Under the pieces are notes generated by a model. It was not told the origin of the DNA, did no database searches, and saw only the letters and a list, made by a program, of their open reading frames with translations. A DNA stretch of 64,000 nucleotides from Pseudomonas gingeri (GTDB taxonomy: Bacteria > Pseudomonadota > Gammaproteobacteria > Pseudomonadales > Pseudomonadaceae), in NCBI RefSeq assembly GCF_013386165.1, contig NZ_JACAOS010000016.1, positions 248,001 through 312,000 on the forward strand, given 5' to 3'. The position numbers and the translations under genes were made by a program. Shown piece after piece: positions 1 through 8,637 of this stretch (position 1 is the first letter of the stretch; every line of letters starts with the position of its first letter).

Positions 1-51
1 CTGGTCAGCGCATCAGGATGCGCTCTACAAAAACCAGAGGAGTAGTCCGAT

Positions 52-1593
52 ATGAACATCATTCCAGCCCTTGGGATCGTTTCCTCAAGGCGCGTGCTGT
101 GGGTCTTGAGCGCCAGCCTGTTATCCCTGTCCATCCAGGCCGCGACGCTGACCCGTGACAACGGTGCCGCGGTCGGCGATAACCAGAACTCGCAGACTGC
201 TGGCGCCGCCGGGCCGGTGTTGCTGCAGGACGTGCAACTGATCCAGAAACTCCAGCGCTTCGACCGCGAGCGTATTCCGGAGCGCGTCGTGCATGCACGC
301 GGCACCGGCGCCCACGGGACCTTTACCGTCACCGATGACCTGAGCGACCTGACCAAGGCCAAGGTGTTTGCCGCTGGCAGTGCCACGCCGGTGTTCGTGC
401 GTTTCTCGGCAGTGGTGCACGGTAACCACTCGCCGGAAACCTTGCGCGACCCACGGGGATTTGCCACCAAGTTCTATACCAGCGAAGGCAACTGGGACCT
501 GGTTGGCAACAACTTCCCGACCTTCTTCATTCGCGATGCCATCAAGTTCCCGGACATGGTGCATGCCTTCAAGCCCGATCCGCGGACCAATCTCGATGAC
601 GACTCGCGGCGCTTCGACTTCTTCTCCCATGTACCCGAAGCCACCCGTACCCTGACCGAGCTGTATTCGGACTCCGGCACGCCGGCCAGTTACCGGGAGA
701 TGGATGGCAATGGTGTGCATGCCTACAAACTGGTCAATGCCAAAGGCGAAGTGCACTACGTCAAGTTCCACTGGAAGAGCCTGCAAGGGTTGCGCAACCT
801 TGACCCGAAAGCGGTGGTCGAAGTCCAGGGCAAGGATTACAGCCATATGACCCACGATCTGGTGGCGCATATCAACAAGGGTGAGTTTCCGAAGTGGGAT
901 CTTTATGTACAGGTGCTGACGCCACAGGACCTGAGCAAGTTCGATTTCGATCCGCTGGATGCCACCAAGATCTGGCCGGGCGTGCCTGAGCGCAAGGTCG
1001 GGCAGATGGTGTTGGATCGCAATCCGGCGAATGTCTTCCAGGAGACCGAGCAGGTGGCCATGGCCCCGGCCAACCTGGTGCCGGGTATCGAACCGTCCGA
1101 GGACCGCCTGTTGCAGGGCCGGGTCTTCTCCTATGCCGACACCCAGATGTATCGCCTGGGGCCGAACGCGCTGCAATTGCCGATCAACGCGCCGAAAGTC
1201 GCGATCAACAACGGCAATCAGGATGGCGCGATGAATAGCGGTCACAGCAGCACCGGGGTGAACTACCAGCCCAGCCGCCTGTTGCCCCGCGAGGAGCCGC
1301 CGGCGGCCCGCTACAGCCAGTTGGCCCTGTCGGGCAGCACCCAGCAGGCGAAGATCCAGCGCGAGCAGAACTTCAAGCAGGCCGGTGACTTGTACCGCTC
1401 CTACAGCAAGAAGGAAAAGCAGGACCTGATCGAGAACTTCGGCGGCTCCCTGGCGGACACCGACGACGAGAGCAAGCAGATCATGCTGTCGTTCCTCTAC
1501 AAGGCCGATCCGGAATATGGCGCTGGGGTGACCAAGGTTGCCAAGGGCGATCTGGCGCGGGTCAAGGCGTTGGCGGCGAAGCTGTCGGATTGA
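52..1593 (+). CDS. katB: Periplasmic catalase KatB
   Basis: Monofunctional haem catalase that converts hydrogen peroxide to water and oxygen. The 513-residue product begins with a signal peptide (residues about 1-30, ending SIQA-A), so it is exported, as known for Pseudomonas KatB. The distal catalytic histidine is H81 in the VVHARGTGAHG block, the NNFPTFFIRDA block follows, and the proximal haem motif RVFSYADTQ carries R357 and Y361. The start is supported by AGAGGAG at 36-42, nine bases upstream. ankB follows 147 bp later; in P. aeruginosa the katB-ankB pair is induced by peroxide through OxyR. The promoter lies mostly outside the window, so regulation cannot be read here. Identification is secure. 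Confidence 0.96.
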   Translation: MNIIPALGIVSSRRVLWVLSASLLSLSIQAATLTRDNGAAVGDNQNSQTAGAAGPVLLQDVQLIQKLQRFDRERIPERVVHARGTGAHGTFTVTDDLSDLTKAKVFAAGSATPVFVRFSAVVHGNHSPETLRDPRGFATKFYTSEGNWDLVGNNFPTFFIRDAIKFPDMVHAFKPDPRTNLDDDSRRFDFFSHVPEATRTLTELYSDSGTPASYREMDGNGVHAYKLVNAKGEVHYVKFHWKSLQGLRNLDPKAVVEVQGKDYSHMTHDLVAHINKGEFPKWDLYVQVLTPQDLSKFDFDPLDATKIWPGVPERKVGQMVLDRNPANVFQETEQVAMAPANLVPGIEPSEDRLLQGRVFSYADTQMYRLGPNALQLPINAPKVAINNGNQDGAMNSGHSSTGVNYQPSRLLPREEPPAARYSQLALSGSTQQAKIQREQNFKQAGDLYRSYSKKEKQDLIENFGGSLADTDDESKQIMLSFLYKADPEYGAGVTKVAKGDLARVKALAAKLSD

Positions 1594-1634
1594 GGCCAGT
1601 CACTCAAGCCAGGTCTTGAATACACCGCAAATCC

Positions 1635-1719
1635 TGTAGGAGCGAGCTTGCTCGCGATGAGGGCCTTGAACGTTGCAGCGTCAGTCAAGGCGCCATCGCC
1701 AGCAAGCCGGCTCCCACGG
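1635..1719. repeat. REPIN (paired REP palindromes) between katB and ankB
   Basis: Two REP sequences face each other: the left arm is TAGGAGCGAGCTTGCTCGCGA and the right arm is the inverse of a different variant (GAGCCGGCTTGCTGGCGA type). The arms therefore belong to two subtypes and pair imperfectly in the middle. REPINs are scattered non-autonomous repeats of Pseudomonas mobilised by RAYT transposases; no RAYT gene is in this window. Confidence 0.85.
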
Positions 1720-1740
1720 GTCGGCACTAGGAGTCTCACG

Positions 1741-2292
1741 ATGCGTATTTATGCCTTCCTGCTTTTACTGGCCTGTGCCTTTGGCGCTTCCGCCCAGGAG
1801 TCGCCCGTTGCCACAGACCCGGCCGCGCTCCAGGCACAGCTCAAGGATTACTATTTCGATGCCGCCCGCCGTGGCGATGTCGAGATGCTCAACACCTTTA
1901 TCGACGCCGGCTACAGCCTCGATACCCAGGACGAGCAGGGTTACACCGCGCTGATCCTGGCCGCCTATCACGGCCAGGGGCCGGCGGTGGAGCGTCTTCT
2001 GGCCGCCGGAGCCAATGCCTGCACCCAGGACAAACGCGGTAACACGGCGTTGATGGGCGCGATCTTCAAGGGCGAGGTGAGCATCGCCCGGCGCCTGCTC
2101 GCCACCGACTGCAACCCGGATCAACGCAACGGTGCAGGCCAGACCGCGGCCATGTATGCCGGGCTGTTCAAGCGCACCGGGCTGCTCGACGCCCTGGCGG
2201 CCAAAGGGGCCAACCTCAACGCCGAAGATCCGTTGGGCAATAGCGCGGCGCGTCTGGCGGACGGCGAAATCCGCACACCGGCGCCGCGCTGA
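1741..2292 (+). CDS. ankB: Periplasmic ankyrin-repeat protein AnkB
   Basis: A 183-residue exported protein. The ATG at 1741 is chosen because it starts a clean signal peptide (MRIYAFLLLLACAFGASAQ); upstream in-frame codons run into the REPIN. After the signal, about four ankyrin repeats cover residues 33-165, recognisable by the GYTALILAAYHG, GNTALMGAIFKG and GQTAAMYAGLF segments. In P. aeruginosa AnkB lies next to KatB and is needed for full periplasmic catalase activity, possibly as a scaffold or protector. Gene order and export signal agree with that role here. It could be co-transcribed with katB, but the REPIN between them may process or attenuate the message. Confidence 0.9.
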   Translation: MRIYAFLLLLACAFGASAQESPVATDPAALQAQLKDYYFDAARRGDVEMLNTFIDAGYSLDTQDEQGYTALILAAYHGQGPAVERLLAAGANACTQDKRGNTALMGAIFKGEVSIARRLLATDCNPDQRNGAGQTAAMYAGLFKRTGLLDALAAKGANLNAEDPLGNSAARLADGEIRTPAPR

Positions 2293-2337
2293 TCGCCGCC
2301 AGCTGAGCTATCATCGCGGTTTTGCGTGGGGGTTCAG

Positions 2338-3705
2338 ATGGCCAAGGCCAAGCGCATGTACGGCTGCACCGAGTGCGGCGCGACCTTTCCCAAGTGGGCC
2401 GGCCAGTGTGGCGAATGCGGGGCCTGGAACACCCTGACCGAGACGCTGGTGGAAAGCGGCGGTGCCGCGGCGCCCAGCGGTCGCACCGGCTGGGCCGGGC
2501 AACAGGCGCAGATCAAGACCCTGGCCGAAGTCAGCGTCGAGGAAATCCCGCGCTTTTCAACCGCCTCCGGGGAACTCGACCGGGTGCTCGGCGGCGGCCT
2601 GGTGGACGGCTCGGTGGTGCTGATCGGCGGCGACCCTGGCATCGGCAAGTCGACCATTCTCCTGCAGACCCTGTGCAACCTCGCCGCGCGCATGCCGGCG
2701 CTGTATGTCACCGGCGAAGAGTCGCAACAGCAGGTCGCCATGCGCGCCCGCCGCCTGGGCCTGCCCCAGGACCAACTGCGGGTGATGACCGAAACCTGCA
2801 TCGAAACCATCATTGCCACCGCCCGGGTGGAAAAGCCCAAGGTCATGGTGATCGACTCGATCCAGACCATTTTCACCGAGCAACTGCAATCAGCACCGGG
2901 TGGCGTGTCCCAGGTCCGCGAGAGCGCGGCGTTGCTGGTGCGTTATGCGAAGCAGAGCGGCACGGCGATTTTCCTGGTCGGTCATGTGACCAAGGAAGGC
3001 GCCCTGGCCGGACCGCGGGTACTCGAACACATGGTCGACACCGTGCTGTATTTCGAGGGTGAGTCGGATGGCCGCCTGCGCCTGCTGCGCGCGGTGAAGA
3101 ATCGTTTTGGTGCAATCAATGAACTGGGCGTGTTCGGCATGACCGACCGCGGCCTGAAGGAAGTTTCCAATCCCTCGGCGATTTTTCTCACGCGGGCCCA
3201 GGAAGAAGTACCGGGCAGTGTGGTCATGGCCACCTGGGAAGGCACCCGGCCGATGTTGGTGGAAGTGCAGGCGCTGGTGGATGACAGTCACCTGGCCAAC
3301 CCGCGCCGGGTCACCCTCGGCCTGGACCCGAATCGCCTGGCCATGCTGCTGGCGGTCCTGCACCGCCATGGCGGGATTCCGACCCACGACCAGGATGTGT
3401 TCCTCAACGTCGTCGGTGGGGTGAAAGTCCTCGAAACCGCCTCGGACCTGGCGTTGCTGGCGGCGATCATGTCCAGCCTGCGCAATCGCCCCCTGCCTCA
3501 TGACCTGCTGGTGTTCGGCGAAGTCGGCCTGTCCGGTGAAGTGCGGCCGGTGCCCAGTGGTCAGGAACGTCTTAAAGAGGCCGCCAAGCACGGTTTCAAA
3601 CGGGCCATCGTGCCCAAGGGCAATGCGCCGAAAGAGGCGCCGCCGGGGCTGGTGATCATCGCGGTGACGCGCTTGGAGCAGGCCCTGGATGCATTGTTCG
3701 AATAG
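2338..3705 (+). CDS. radA: DNA repair ATPase RadA
   Basis: RecA-like ATPase that acts with RecA in processing recombination intermediates through branch migration. 455 residues from the ATG at 2338; the in-frame GTG at 2326 sits inside the GGGGG Shine-Dalgarno tract and is rejected. Domains in order: an N-terminal zinc finger with C10, C13, C24 and C27; a Walker A motif GDPGIGKST near residues 97-105; the RadA-specific KNRFG motif at 254-258; and a C-terminal Lon-like domain. The gene starts 45 bp after ankB. Family, length and motifs are all canonical. Confidence 0.97.
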   Translation: MAKAKRMYGCTECGATFPKWAGQCGECGAWNTLTETLVESGGAAAPSGRTGWAGQQAQIKTLAEVSVEEIPRFSTASGELDRVLGGGLVDGSVVLIGGDPGIGKSTILLQTLCNLAARMPALYVTGEESQQQVAMRARRLGLPQDQLRVMTETCIETIIATARVEKPKVMVIDSIQTIFTEQLQSAPGGVSQVRESAALLVRYAKQSGTAIFLVGHVTKEGALAGPRVLEHMVDTVLYFEGESDGRLRLLRAVKNRFGAINELGVFGMTDRGLKEVSNPSAIFLTRAQEEVPGSVVMATWEGTRPMLVEVQALVDDSHLANPRRVTLGLDPNRLAMLLAVLHRHGGIPTHDQDVFLNVVGGVKVLETASDLALLAAIMSSLRNRPLPHDLLVFGEVGLSGEVRPVPSGQERLKEAAKHGFKRAIVPKGNAPKEAPPGLVIIAVTRLEQALDALFE

Positions 3706-3749
3706 TGATCGCTTCACCTATCAATTCACTTAATGAAGGGAGTCAAAGG

Positions 3750-4478
3750 ATGAAAGGTTTCGGCTCGGCCGTGCTGGTATTGGGAGTGGCCGTGTGGTGC
3801 GGCGTGGCGGGCGCGACAACGCAGGTGCCCGTCGGTTATCGGGTGGCCCAGCAGTTGCCGGTCGATGACGGCCAGGTGCTGGAGATCCTGGAGGATGCGC
3901 GGATTACCCCTGACCTGCATCGCGCCCTGTGGGGCAATGGGTCGGATCCGGAAAACCTCGAAGACCAAGTGCTCGCGGCGGATGTCGAGAAGACCCCGTT
4001 CGTCGAGGCCCAGGTCCGCTTGCTGGCGCCGTCCGGTGAGGCGCTGGAGAACAAAAGCCTGGGTTATCCGCTGGCCAGCGTCGAGAAAGCGCCGTTGACG
4101 GGCATGCCGGCCCCGGCGTTTTTCCTGACCATCGACGAGACCGCGCCCATGGGCACTTACAGCGGTCCGGCGACCCAGGTATTGATGCCCTCGGTGGGCA
4201 AGCTCAATACCACGGTCTATCGGACGGCGGAGGGCAAGAGCGAAGCGTTGTTCCTGGCCCAGACCGGCAAGGCGGCCTGGCAGGTCGGTGCGCCGGCGGC
4301 GGATGGGAAGGCGCAGATCCAGCAGGTGTCATCGTCGCCGGCGAGTGAGGATGAAGAGTTTGTCACCACCTACCGCACCTATCGTTTCCAGGACGGCGCC
4401 TGGCAACTGTCGTCGCGGCAAGAGGCGGGTTATTGGGACACCGAGAGCGATTTTCCGCAGCGTTCGGCGTTTCCCTGA
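3750..4478 (+). CDS. Conserved hypothetical exported protein
   Basis: I do not recognise a characterised family. The product has 242 residues and begins with a probable signal peptide (MKGFGSAVLVLGVAVWCGVAGA), so it is likely periplasmic. The mature part is acidic and contains no cysteine, no obvious enzyme motif and no further membrane segment. The ATG at 3750 was chosen because AAGGA lies just upstream and it starts the signal peptide. It sits 44 bp after radA and converges with mapZ, leaving only 8 bp between the two stop codons. Function unknown. Confidence 0.75.
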   Translation: MKGFGSAVLVLGVAVWCGVAGATTQVPVGYRVAQQLPVDDGQVLEILEDARITPDLHRALWGNGSDPENLEDQVLAADVEKTPFVEAQVRLLAPSGEALENKSLGYPLASVEKAPLTGMPAPAFFLTIDETAPMGTYSGPATQVLMPSVGKLNTTVYRTAEGKSEALFLAQTGKAAWQVGAPAADGKAQIQQVSSSPASEDEEFVTTYRTYRFQDGAWQLSSRQEAGYWDTESDFPQRSAFP

Positions 4479-4486
4479 TCCTTGAT

Positions 4487-4855
4487 CTACAGCTCGATCA
4501 GGGCGCCCAGCTCCCGTTCCAGCTCTGCGGCGTCGGCCAGGTTCAGTTCGATCAGGCGGCGCAGGTGCTGGATCGACTCCAGGCCGATGTGCAGGCACTT
4601 GAAGCCCAGGTGATCTTTTTCCCGGTGGACCAGTTCGGCGTCCATTTCGACATGGGCGTTCGCCGCCAGGCGAATGTCGATACGGAACACGCCTTGGTTG
4701 CTGTCGTCCCAGGTGCCGGGCCGCTGCAGCAGCAGTCCCTTGAGCGAAAGATCGATCAGATGCGCCGACCAGACGGTGGAGCCCTGGCTGAGGGTGGTGT
4801 CGGCGTCGAAATCAATGCGTTTGAATTGGCGTCGATTGGAATGCGGGTCGCTCAT
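4487..4855 (-). CDS. mapZ: Single-domain PilZ c-di-GMP receptor MapZ
   Basis: 122-residue stand-alone PilZ domain. The c-di-GMP signature is intact: the RRQFKR arginine patch (R8, R9, R13) and the second motif D35-x-S37-x-x-G40. It corresponds by sequence and position, next to radA, to P. aeruginosa PA4608 (MapZ). When bound to c-di-GMP that protein binds the chemotaxis methyltransferase CheR1 and inhibits receptor methylation, so linking c-di-GMP level to swimming behaviour. The gene is monocistronic and reads toward the preceding exported protein. The diguanylate cyclase/phosphodiesterase MorA is encoded 9 kb away. The adaptor role is transferred from the family; the ligand motifs are seen directly. 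Confidence 0.88.
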   Translation of the reverse strand: MSDPHSNRRQFKRIDFDADTTLSQGSTVWSAHLIDLSLKGLLLQRPGTWDDSNQGVFRIDIRLAANAHVEMDAELVHREKDHLGFKCLHIGLESIQHLRRLIELNLADAAELERELGALIEL

Positions 4856-4900
4856 GACGTGGCTCCTTGGCGGATCACCTGACTATAGCCGCCACAGCCA

Positions 4901-4924
4901 GCAGGAGCGAGCCTGTTGGCGATG
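4901..4924. repeat. Degenerate single REP arm
   Basis: The sequence GCAGGAGCGAGCCTGTTGGC followed by GATG resembles one arm of the REP family seen elsewhere in the window (GTAGGAGCGAGCTTGCTCGCGATG) with several substitutions and no partner arm. It is probably a decayed copy in the mapZ-cstA intergenic region. Confidence 0.5.
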
Positions 4925-5114
4925 GATAGCCGGATAACACACGGTTTCTGCTGTCCTGGGCTATCGTCGACGGTCATCGGACAGCCACCGCCGTGTCTAC
5001 ATGACGAGGACAATAAAAAGCCATTCTCGACCAATGGGGAGTATGGCCTTTAGCCCTGTTGGCGCTAAACTCAAGGTGGCTGTCTTTCTTGTCCTCTCTG
5101 GCTGGAATATAAAA

Positions 5115-7181
5115 ATGAAAAATAATAATAGCCCGCTACGTCACTTACCCTGGCTGCTGCTGGCAATCGTTGGTGCGTGTGCCCTGGGCGTAGTGGCCTT
5201 GCGCCGCGGCGAGGCGATCAACGCCTTGTGGATCGTGGTCGCCGCTGTGGCGATCTATCTGGTTGCTTATCGTTACTACAGTTTGTTCATTGCCAATAAT
5301 GTCATGCAGCTCGATGCCAATCGGGCCACGCCGGCGGTGCTCAACAACGACGGTCTGGACTATGTGCCGACCAACAAACACATTCTTTTCGGTCACCACT
5401 TCGCGGCCATTGCTGGCGCGGGGCCGCTGGTCGGGCCGGTGCTGGCGGCGCAGATGGGCTATCTGCCCGGTACTCTGTGGCTGATTGCCGGCGTGGTGTT
5501 GGCCGGCGCGGTGCAGGACTTTATCGTCCTGTTCCTCTCTACCCGCCGCAACGGCCGTTCCCTCGGTGACATGGTTCGCGAGGAAATGGGCCGCGTCCCG
5601 GGGACCATCGCCCTGTTCGGCTGCTTCCTGATCATGATCATCATCCTTGCGGTGCTGGCGCTGATCGTGGTCAAGGCCCTGGCCGAGAGCCCATGGGGCA
5701 TTTTCACGGTGATGGCGACCATCCCGATCGCGATGTTCATGGGCATCTACATGCGCTACATCCGCCCGGGCCGCATCGGTGAAATCTCGATTGTCGGCGT
5801 GCTTCTGCTGCTTGGTTCGATCTGGCTCGGCGGGCAGATCGCCGCCGATCCGGTCTGGGCCAAGGCGTTCAGCTTCACGGGCGTACAGATCACCTGGATG
5901 TTGGTCGGTTACGGTTTTGTGGCGGCGGTATTGCCGGTGTGGCTGATCCTGGCACCTCGCGACTACCTGTCGACCTTCCTCAAGATCGGTACCATCATCG
6001 CCCTGGCGATCGGCATCCTGATCACCATGCCCGTGCTGAAAATGCCGGCGCTGACCCAGTTCGTCGACGGCACCGGCCCGGTCTGGAAAGGCGGCCTGTT
6101 CCCGTTCCTGTTCATCACCATCGCTTGCGGCGCGGTGTCGGGCTTCCATGCGCTGATCGCCTCCGGGACCACGCCCAAGCTGCTGGATAAGGAAACCAAC
6201 GCCCGTTACATCGGTTACGGCGGCATGCTGATGGAGTCCTTCGTGGCCATTATGGCGATGGTCGCCGCCTCGGTGATCGAGCCGGGCGTGTACTTCGCCA
6301 TGAACAGTCCGGCGGCCGTGGTCGGCGGTGATGTGGTGGCGGTGGCGCAAACCGTCAGCAGTTGGGGTTTCGCGATTACGCCTGAGGCCTTGCAGGCGGT
6401 GGCCAAGGATATTGGCGAAACCACCGTGCTGGCCCGTGCTGGCGGGGCGCCGACCCTGGCGGTCGGTATCGCGCAGATCCTCCACCATGTCCTGCCGGGT
6501 GAAAACACCATGGCGTTCTGGTACCACTTCGCGATCCTGTTCGAAGCGCTGTTTATCCTGACGGCCGTGGATGCCGGCACCCGTGCCGGGCGTTTCATGC
6601 TGCAGGACTTGCTCGGTTCCTTCGTTCCGGCACTCAAACGGACCGAATCCTGGACCGCCAACCTGATCGCCACCGCCGGTTGCGTGGCCATGTGGGGTTA
6701 CCTGCTGTATCAAGGCGTGATCGATCCGCTGGGTGGCATCAACACCTTGTGGCCGCTGTTCGGTATCTCCAACCAGATGCTGGCCGGTATCGCGCTGATG
6801 CTCGGCACGGTCGTGCTGATCAAGATGAAGCGCCAGCGCTACATTTGGGTGACCTTGCTGCCCGCGGCCTGGCTGCTGATCTGCACCACCATGGCCGGCT
6901 TTATCAAGCTGTTCGACGCCAACCCGGCTATCGGTTTCCTTGCCCTGGCGAAGAAATACAGCGTAGCGTTGGACGCCGGGCAGGTGATCGCACCGGCCAA
7001 GGACATCAACCAGATGCAACACGTGATCTTCAACGCCTATACCAACGCGGCGTTGACGGCGCTGTTCCTGTTCGTGGTGTTCAGTGTGCTGTTCTATGCC
7101 ATCAAGGTCGGTGTCGCGGCCTGGGGCAACAAGGAACGCACGGACAAAGAAACCCCGTTCCAGGCCGTGCCTGAAGCGTAA
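5115..7181 (+). CDS. cstA: CstA family pyruvate/peptide transporter
   Basis: Inner-membrane transporter of the carbon-starvation protein A family; E. coli CstA and BtsT import pyruvate and have also been linked to peptide use. 688 residues from the ATG at 5115 (MKNNNSPLRHLPW), with about 16-18 hydrophobic segments along the whole length. The family block GHHFAAIAGAGPLVGPVLAAQ is intact near residues 95-115, and the AQDFIVL-type loop and late CstA region are present. The longer in-frame reading from 5001 is rejected because it has no hydrophobic start. The YbdD-type gene follows after 15 bp, the usual arrangement. The 259 bp upstream region shows no operator that I can name. Confidence 0.93.
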   Translation: MKNNNSPLRHLPWLLLAIVGACALGVVALRRGEAINALWIVVAAVAIYLVAYRYYSLFIANNVMQLDANRATPAVLNNDGLDYVPTNKHILFGHHFAAIAGAGPLVGPVLAAQMGYLPGTLWLIAGVVLAGAVQDFIVLFLSTRRNGRSLGDMVREEMGRVPGTIALFGCFLIMIIILAVLALIVVKALAESPWGIFTVMATIPIAMFMGIYMRYIRPGRIGEISIVGVLLLLGSIWLGGQIAADPVWAKAFSFTGVQITWMLVGYGFVAAVLPVWLILAPRDYLSTFLKIGTIIALAIGILITMPVLKMPALTQFVDGTGPVWKGGLFPFLFITIACGAVSGFHALIASGTTPKLLDKETNARYIGYGGMLMESFVAIMAMVAASVIEPGVYFAMNSPAAVVGGDVVAVAQTVSSWGFAITPEALQAVAKDIGETTVLARAGGAPTLAVGIAQILHHVLPGENTMAFWYHFAILFEALFILTAVDAGTRAGRFMLQDLLGSFVPALKRTESWTANLIATAGCVAMWGYLLYQGVIDPLGGINTLWPLFGISNQMLAGIALMLGTVVLIKMKRQRYIWVTLLPAAWLLICTTMAGFIKLFDANPAIGFLALAKKYSVALDAGQVIAPAKDINQMQHVIFNAYTNAALTALFLFVVFSVLFYAIKVGVAAWGNKERTDKETPFQAVPEA

Positions 7182-7196
7182 GAGAGGAATGCAAGC

Positions 7197-7394
7197 ATGT
7201 TCAACGACCTGAGTCGTCTCGGTAAGTACCTCGGGCAGGCGGCGCGGCTGATGGTCGGCATGCCCGACTACGACACCTATGTCGAGCATATGCAGAACAA
7301 GCACCCGGACAAGCCGGTCATGACCTATGAGGCGTTCTTCCGGGAGCGCCAGGAGGCTCGTTACGGCGGCAAGGGCGGGCCGAAGTGCTGTTGA
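7197..7394 (+). CDS. YbdD/YjiX family small protein
   Basis: 65-residue protein of the YbdD/YjiX family, nearly always encoded directly downstream of cstA or btsT and thought to assist the transporter. The family features are present: a GMPDYDTYVEHM segment and a strongly basic C-terminus ending GGKGGPKCC. It starts 15 bp after cstA with GAGAGGAA just upstream, so translation in one operon is very likely. A REPIN follows the stop codon. The biochemical role of the family is not established. Confidence 0.88.
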   Translation: MFNDLSRLGKYLGQAARLMVGMPDYDTYVEHMQNKHPDKPVMTYEAFFRERQEARYGGKGGPKCC

Positions 7395-7423
7395 AACACC
7401 GTTTCAGCTAACGCCTCAGTCAC

Positions 7424-7489
7424 TGTAGGAGCCAGCTTGCTGGCGATAGCGCTCTCAAGGACGCCATCGCCAGCAAGCTGGCTCCTACA
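7424..7489. repeat. REPIN between ybdD-type gene and G3E GTPase gene
   Basis: Nearly perfect inverted pair: TGTAGGAGCCAGCTTGCTGG at the left is mirrored by CCAGCAAGCTGGCTCCTACA at the right, with a spacer of about 26 bases that itself ends in GCCATCG. The long stem could act as a 3' stabiliser or terminator for the cstA operon. Confidence 0.88.
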
Positions 7490-7518
7490 TTTGTTTTCAG
7501 TGCATGGGAGATTTTCGT

Positions 7519-8490
7519 TTGTCAGTTCCTATTCCCGTTACGGTCCTCAGTGGTTTTCTCGGTGCCGGCAAGACCACGCTGTTGCGCCATCTGCTCAAAG
7601 CCGAGCACGGCCTGAAAATCGCCGTGATCGAGAACGAGTTCAGCGACGCCGGGATCGACACGCAACTGCTGGGCGCCGAGCCGGTGCAAGTGATGACGCT
7701 GTCCAACGGCTGCGTCTGCTGCACCATTCACACCGACCTGACCAAGGCCCTGTACCTGCTGCTGGAGCGCCTGGACAGGGGTGAGATCGCCTTCGACCGG
7801 TTGGTGATCGAGTGCACCGGCCTGGCCGATCCGGCCCCGGTGGCGCAGACCTTTTTTATCGACGAGGAACTGCGCGAGCGTTATCTGCTCGACGGCATCA
7901 TCACCCTGGTGGATGCCGCCCATGCCGAGCATCACCTGACCCAGGCCATCGCCCAGGCGCAGATCGGCTTTGCCGACCGGCTGTTGGTGAGCAAGCGCGA
8001 CCTGGTGGATGAAGCGAGCTTTAACGCCTTGAGTGAGCGGCTGACGCGAATCAACCGTCGGGCGCCTATTCGCATCGTCGAGCACGGCAATATCGACCTG
8101 GCGGAACTGCTCGATGTGCGTGGTTTCAATCTCAATGCCGACCTGGGCGGCGGTTTGAGTCTGCGTCCGGTCAGCAAGGCCGCCTCCATCGACCGTATCT
8201 CCAGCCTGGTGTTGCGCACCGATCAGCCGCTGGATATCGACAAGCTCAGCGAGTTCATGAACGAACTGCTGGAAGACCACGGTAAACAGCTGTTGCGCTA
8301 CAAAGGCGTACTGAACATTGCCGGAGAGCCGCGTCGAATGGTGTTCCAGGGGGTGCTCAAACTCTATGGTTTCGACTGGGACACCGAGTGGGAGGAGGGC
8401 ACGGCGCGGGAGAGCGTGATCGTGTTTATCGCCGATGACCTGCCGGAAGAGAAGATTCGCGAAGGCTTTGCCAAGGTGGCAGCAGCCTGA
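7519..8490 (+). CDS. yjiA: G3E family GTP-binding protein (CobW/YjiA type)
   Basis: P-loop GTPase of the CobW/COG0523 group, which supply metal ions to target proteins; the E. coli homologue YjiA binds zinc and other transition metals. 323 residues from a TTG start at 7519. This start is preferred because the ATG at 7504 overlaps the GGGAG ribosome-binding site (7506-7510), which is correctly spaced eight bases before the TTG and gives the usual MSVPIPVTVLSGFLGAGKTT opening. Walker A is GAGKTT (residues 15-20), and the metal-binding C65-x-C67-C68 motif is present. A CobW C-terminal domain covers about residues 215-320. It follows cstA and the ybdD-type gene, as in many Pseudomonas, and is probably linked to them. 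Confidence 0.9.
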   Translation: MSVPIPVTVLSGFLGAGKTTLLRHLLKAEHGLKIAVIENEFSDAGIDTQLLGAEPVQVMTLSNGCVCCTIHTDLTKALYLLLERLDRGEIAFDRLVIECTGLADPAPVAQTFFIDEELRERYLLDGIITLVDAAHAEHHLTQAIAQAQIGFADRLLVSKRDLVDEASFNALSERLTRINRRAPIRIVEHGNIDLAELLDVRGFNLNADLGGGLSLRPVSKAASIDRISSLVLRTDQPLDIDKLSEFMNELLEDHGKQLLRYKGVLNIAGEPRRMVFQGVLKLYGFDWDTEWEEGTARESVIVFIADDLPEEKIREGFAKVAAA

Positions 8491-8513
8491 TGCGCGCTTG
8501 GTGGTAATGCAGT

Positions 8514-8624
8514 CCCCTTGTAGGAGCGAGCTTGCTCGCGATCCGTCGCTATAGCGGCGGCCATTCAACAATGATCGCGTTATCGTTAGCGATTTTTCGC
8601 GAGCAAGCTCACTCCTACAAGGGG
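8514..8624. repeat. REPIN between convergent yjiA and gntR
   Basis: CCCCTTGTAGGAGCGAGCTT at the left is mirrored by the inverse at the right, ending CTCCTACAAGGGG, with one mismatch (CTCACTCC). The complementary flanks extend the stem beyond the usual REP border. It lies between two convergent genes and could serve as a bidirectional terminator. Confidence 0.87.
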
Positions 8625-8637
8625 CCCTAGGGCGAAC

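Noticed and set aside
5145..7304. Long reverse-strand open frame (719 codons) opposite cstA
   Set aside because: It is a shadow of cstA in GC-rich DNA: histidine/glutamine/arginine-rich low-complexity translation, no family resemblance, no ribosome-binding site.
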